Source: Pardosa pseudoannulata
Lineage: Eukaryota; Arthropoda; Arachnida; Araneae; Lycosidae
Assembly (NCBI GenBank): GCA_032207245.1
Contig: CM063498.1
Coordinates: 59,026,440 to 59,090,439, forward strand
Direction: 5' to 3'
Length of the DNA: 64,000 nucleotides
Positions 59,165 through 64,000 of the stretch are shown here, one piece after another. The notes under the pieces were generated by a model that was not told the DNA's origin, ran no database searches, and saw only the letters and a program-made list of their open reading frames with translations. Position 1 is the stretch's first letter. Each line of letters starts with the position of its first letter. Both the position numbers and the translations under genes were made by a program.

Positions 59165-62100
59165 ACAGATTTATTGTATAACATTTTCCTGCTAAAGATA
59201 TAAATATTGCTTGAAAGTTCGCCCTCCTAGATTAAATACCACTTAAAATTATACAGCTTCCATATCTCGAAAATTGCCTAACTTAAATTGTTATTCCATA
59301 CCGATGATATTCGATATATACAGGTTTAAATGTAAAACGATAACGTAACAAGTGGAAAAAAATTTGTATGACTGATGTAATGCAATGATATATGAGGAAA
59401 AAATACGAATTTTAATCTCATCGCCAATAGAATCGCTGCTTGAGCAAATGAAACAGAATACCAATGTTTACTATTTATGTTATACGCCGCATTCACGAAA
59501 GTGCTAGATATATCCATTAAGAACATTTGAAACATGTTAGTTCCTTAGTGTATATATCAAAGTCAAATTTATTTCCCGCCAATACGTAAAGCCACACCCG
59601 AGTCATTTCAAATCATTAACTACGTTGTGTAATAAAAGCTTGCATTATCCTTGGACTTTAATTTACCCTAAATAAGATTTTAACACTCCGAATATGAATT
59701 ACAGAACTGACTAGTAAACAATAAACACGCAAAAATGCTAACAGAAATTTGAAGAAAAAATTTTCTGAATTTAAACAAAGGGTATCCGTATTCAATTAAA
59801 TTTCAAGGGCTATTTCTTTTCATAAGCCATTTAACCTCCGCCAAAAGGCTCCAAGCAAAAGTTCTTTGGAGACCACCGATTTAGCAATCGCTGCTCTTGA
59901 CCTATTTCGCAGTATAACCAGCGCTGACTAGGTACACAAAAGCCTCACGTCTTCCAGGTTCTGAGACCGCCTGAGTCAACCGTCGTCGCCCGACTAGCCT
60001 CTGTCATGATCTTGATTTCGCAGCAAAATCGAGCGATTAAGAAAATGCATACTAAAAGAGTGTACGGGAGAATTATTCTCTTCGGTATTAGTAGTGATCG
60101 ACAGTTACAGTTAGCAACGGAGAAAAAATTGTTTTATATTTGTACAATAAATTATTAAAGATTGGTTTAATAACTAATTTCTTTCGTTATTTTGATATTT
60201 CTTTTCATCTTAATCAATTTGGTATTTTAGTTAGTGTATGTGTATAGACACACAAACATGTGCTGTTCCGTGCCGATAAGTGAAGCAAAAGTGAAAGGAG
60301 GTAAAAGAACCTCTTCCAAAATTCTTTCAAGTAGTTTAATAAATGAGACAATTTGTTAGAAATTTTACATCAGTTTTCGATAGTACAATGATCGGAAAGG
60401 AATAGAAGGAAGCCGGAAAGGAAGCTAACTTTGCATGATCTAGCGATAAGGAACAGCTGTTTTACTATCAACCTCTGTATCAAGTTAAGCAAATGAAAAA
60501 AATTAGGGAAAAGGACAAAGTTCACCTCATACCATTCAGGGTCATACCTACGGAAAGGTGTGAAATGGTTTTAGAATAGTTTCAACAACTATTTCTTTCT
60601 TTCCAACTAGTCCGAATCATAATTGAAAGCTAAATTTCCTCAGTTTATGATACTTTGACTTGCATTCTTAGTTGGGCTTCAACGTTATGTATTACAGAAG
60701 TATACAAAATCAAGAAAAGACATTTTACGAATCTAACAATCTGTTAACATTTTAAACTATTTTTAAATCTAATCCAGACAATGCTTGAACGATTATGAAT
60801 GATTAATGGTAAGTTCAAATGCGTGTGTTTAGCTACCGATAAGGTTTCAGGTTGAGGTTCTATTCTAATTATACATCAGAGAACAAAACTTGACCTAAGC
60901 GTTCTTCATCAACCAATCGACCATATTTGTGCACCAGGTTTCACAGCTTACTAGTATAAGAAAAAAATTACTTAACTGAGTAAAATTTCTGAAATTAGGA
61001 ATAAAAATATTTTTTTCCATAAATATCTCTTTTATATACGATGTGGAAAAAAATCCTAAGAAATTTTCAAACAGACGATGATCCCAACAATTGTCTAGAG
61101 TTTAAGATACCAGAACAATTGACGATTTATCTCGCTGACCCATTTTACCGGGAGCTTGATGGAATACTGCGGCTGGAAAGATTAGCTCCAGCATCAGCAG
61201 AGACACAATAAACCTGGTTAAGAAAAAAGGCTGTTCAATTCAACCTATATACACACTCGATATATAGTCAAAGTGAGTAGATTCGCATGAAAAGCCTACA
61301 AGAAAAAGGTTAATTTGAAACAAATAGAATGATGTGGAAAACCACGAACCGAATCTTTTTTTCCCACACAAGACACTGACTGCCAACTTGTTGCGCTTGG
61401 ATGCAACCCGACGGGGGAGCGAACGCGGCATATAAAATACGAAAGAGGCATGAGTCATTGGGGGGCCCCTATCTCAGCGAATCACCTGGCAGGATCTTGA
61501 ACCGAATTTATTATCTATGTTATGGACTGAAGAAGAACGTAAAATCTTTGCGTTACATCGTGTATTGCTCTTGGCGGTCGACTTCGCAAACATTGTCACT
61601 CTCTCATTCCTTGTCGATTTTCATCTTCGATGGAGTATTCGACATCATGTCCAAACTATGCGAAGGCCTTGTTGCAGTAATGTTGTGAATTCTAGAGCTA
61701 TTCACGTGAAGCTAAATTCTTCGGGACATTAGCCTGCTCTTTATGTCTTGTCATGATTAAGGAATGATGTTTCTAGGATATGGAATGCTACTTTGCTATT
61801 TGTATATTCTGTCGTTACCAATTTGTGACTGTTTGAGTTGTCCAAAGTAATCGACATGAAGTTAGTGGAGCATGCATAGATCGCATTTGAGCAAATACTA
61901 ATGCCCTGTGTATTATCTTTTTCAGATAACTTTTATACACATTTATATAGACATACACACACACACGTGTGTGTGTGTATATAGACGTTCGAGTCAAGAT
62001 ATTTGGCATAATATATATTTGAAATTTTATCCCTCTACCCCTGAGAAAAGGCAAAGTGGTTACTTTATGTATGTGTGAACGTGTGTGTGTATCCTACAAA

Positions 62101-64000
62101 TTCCAAGCAATACTGTCGGGTATTCTGTACTTAAATACTCTGCGACTTTTAAATAAACATGCATAAATCTATAATTTCTCACCTTTATATTAGTACATAT
62201 ATGTACAAATGCAAAGAGAAATGTCATGGCCCAAATCTCATCATCTCAGTTTGACACAACAATTACTATTAAAAATTCCTTTTCTATGGCCTCTAAGCAA
62301 GTAAGGAATAATACCCGCGTATTATTCCTTAATTATCCCTTATGGGGAAAATTCCATTTTATTCAGCTTAAACCATATAATCTGACAGTATATATTTAAT
62401 TTTTTATGCATCTCTAAAATATTTGTCATGAGAATCAACTTTATGTTTAAAAGGTTTTCCTCAATTCAGTTCTATTTTCTTAAATTTTATGCGGATCAAA
62501 AGAACATTACCCTATTATTAAAAGAAATGGATAGTTGCGACTGCTTTTGTAGAACTAATTGCTCTTCAACTGTCATTAAAATTAAATGCGATTTCTATTA
62601 ATACAAATGACAAAGAGATTGTCCCCAAGAATATTTCAGAATGGATAAAAAGGATTTACAAACCTTATGTCCCTTATTTTTTTTCCAAAGCATCGCAAGT
62701 TAAATATGTGACATTAAAATGGAAGTACTTACACCGCTGGTTATTCAAAGGAACAAACTCGTGGAACTTGATATTCCTCAGTAAGGAATCAAAACTACGT
62801 TGAAACGCTACAAATGATAATACAACCTACAAAAAATCTTATTCAGGCAACTGTTTGTTTTCCGTTTATTATCGCAGCAGTATAGCATTATCCCCTTTTT
62901 GTTACTGGACGTGCAGAACAAAAGAAAGATTCCTCTTACAGGAGAACGCAACCTTTTTCTATGACATTTAAAACGAATTGTCGTCCATCGTAATAACAGC
63001 CAGATCAAATTTTACCGGGCAGCGTATCCCCTTTTTCAAACAAAGCCAATGTCCGATACAGATCCATTCTGAACAAACCAGAGACGCTAAGGGCCTGTAA
63101 GCAAGCGTGTGTGTATGTAACCAGCATATGTTTATATTCTCTGGTGCAGCTATTCACTTACTATGGTCCGTTGCGTTGCGTTCATTGTCTACTGCAGTCG
63201 TGATTTCGTTTCTCCTGCATGGTTTAGCCCGACCCCCTTACCCACTATTTAGCCTAGCCACAGTTGCATACTTCCTGTATCTTTTTTTAAAGATATACGG
63301 CTCTGGACGGAGAACTTAATTGCAAGATTCAGCTGATGCCCCTCGTCTGTAACAATGAAGCACCTGCAACCCCTCAACTCACCCATGTGATACCTGTAAT
63401 TAAACTCATATAATAGAGTCCCCCCCCCTCCCACCATCATAAGAATGGTCTGTCGACAGGAAATCTTAGAAAAGGTTTTAAGTATTTTCTCCGAAAAAAT
63501 GACACCATTGAAAATACAAGGTTTGAAAAAAAATCATTCATATAAAATATTTGAGCTAAAAGCCTCTTTTTTAGGCCTTCCAAACAGGAACATAAGAAAA
63601 GTACATCCTGCTTTTCAATGAAATATCTTGGACTATTAAGATTGAATAACCAGACGGTGAAATCTTCCACAAAAATATCCGAGACATAACGGAAATAATT
63701 ATTGTTGTTTAACGGAATTGCACACTTCAAAATTTAAAGTTGTTTCAATGGAACAAAAACACTTTATAATTTATGCACCGTCTTCTCTGGGGTTATCGAG
63801 TTTCTACCAAATTTCTGGCAGGCGAACATGATAAAGTAGCAACTCTTAGTTTTTCTAAGTTTTAGTATGAATAAAATAAAGTGGTAATAAAACTCGGTTG
63901 ACGATTAACTTTTTGGACTTTGAAGTAAAATAATGGCGAAAATCGATGGCAATCAATTTTGCTGAGTAACTCCTGAAAAACCCATTTAGGAATGTTTCTT
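59165..64000. other. Region upstream of the recognised USP53/54 exons
   Basis: It should be intronic or 5' to USP53/54 if the gene continues rightwards. I found no Cys-box exon here. A 75-bp minus-strand segment, 62807-62733, is open (FQRSFDSLLRNIKFHEFVPL) and ends at a strong GTAAGT donor, but its phase does not fit the 58068 exon. Microsatellites (ACAC/GTGT near 61960) and short AT-rich frames are otherwise all I see. Confidence 0.35.

Noticed and set aside
62733..62807. Candidate exon of USP53/54 upstream of the recognised exons
   Set aside because: Good donor and open frame, but weak acceptor, phase mismatch with the exon at 58068, and no resemblance to the expected Cys-box sequence.

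Overview
This window is eukaryotic nuclear DNA from an animal. It is about 70% A+T, has spliced genes with GT..AG introns, and carries many transposon relics and long microsatellites. The gene set is generic metazoan. Gene structure, base composition and the repeat mix (tRNA-derived SINEs, many hAT relics, a Jockey LINE, a Helitron, pogo and MULE elements) fit an arthropod, plausibly an arachnid, but no lineage-specific gene proves that.

Four conserved host genes can be reconstructed exon by exon. (1) 1-9525, minus strand: PTEN, eight coding exons, with the 3' end running off the left edge. (2) 23068-34294, plus strand: TTC5 (Strap), complete except for a short first coding exon. (3) 39445-42425, minus strand: POLR2L (RPABC5/RPB10), a complete 67-residue protein in two exons. 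(4) 50180-58068, minus strand: four exons of a USP53/USP54-type ubiquitin hydrolase-like gene, with both ends missing. PTEN and TTC5 are divergent across about 13.5 kb of repeat-rich DNA. TTC5 and POLR2L are convergent. These are independent housekeeping or signalling genes, not an operon or cluster.

Most other recognisable sequence is mobile DNA. A tRNA-derived SINE family occurs about ten times, several copies with clear target-site duplications, and one has its own empty site nearby. A 3.5-kb MULE-like element with SWIM and ULP1-protease remnants lies antisense in TTC5 intron 3 (numbering introns from the first recognised exon). Two pogo/Tigger remnants, at least five hAT-type elements (one nested in another, each with a perfect 8-bp duplication), a short Helitron relic with both termini, and a Jockey-clade LINE invaded by two hAT elements were also seen. 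The Jockey region contains a 100-base assembly gap.

I see no CRISPR array, rRNA gene, functional tRNA gene, toxin gene or virus-like locus, and nothing I would call a new biological system. The points most worth a second look are the SWIM/ULP1 element, the nested insertions that give a relative chronology, the SINE empty-site pair, and the missing 3' exons of the USP53/54 gene next to the gap.
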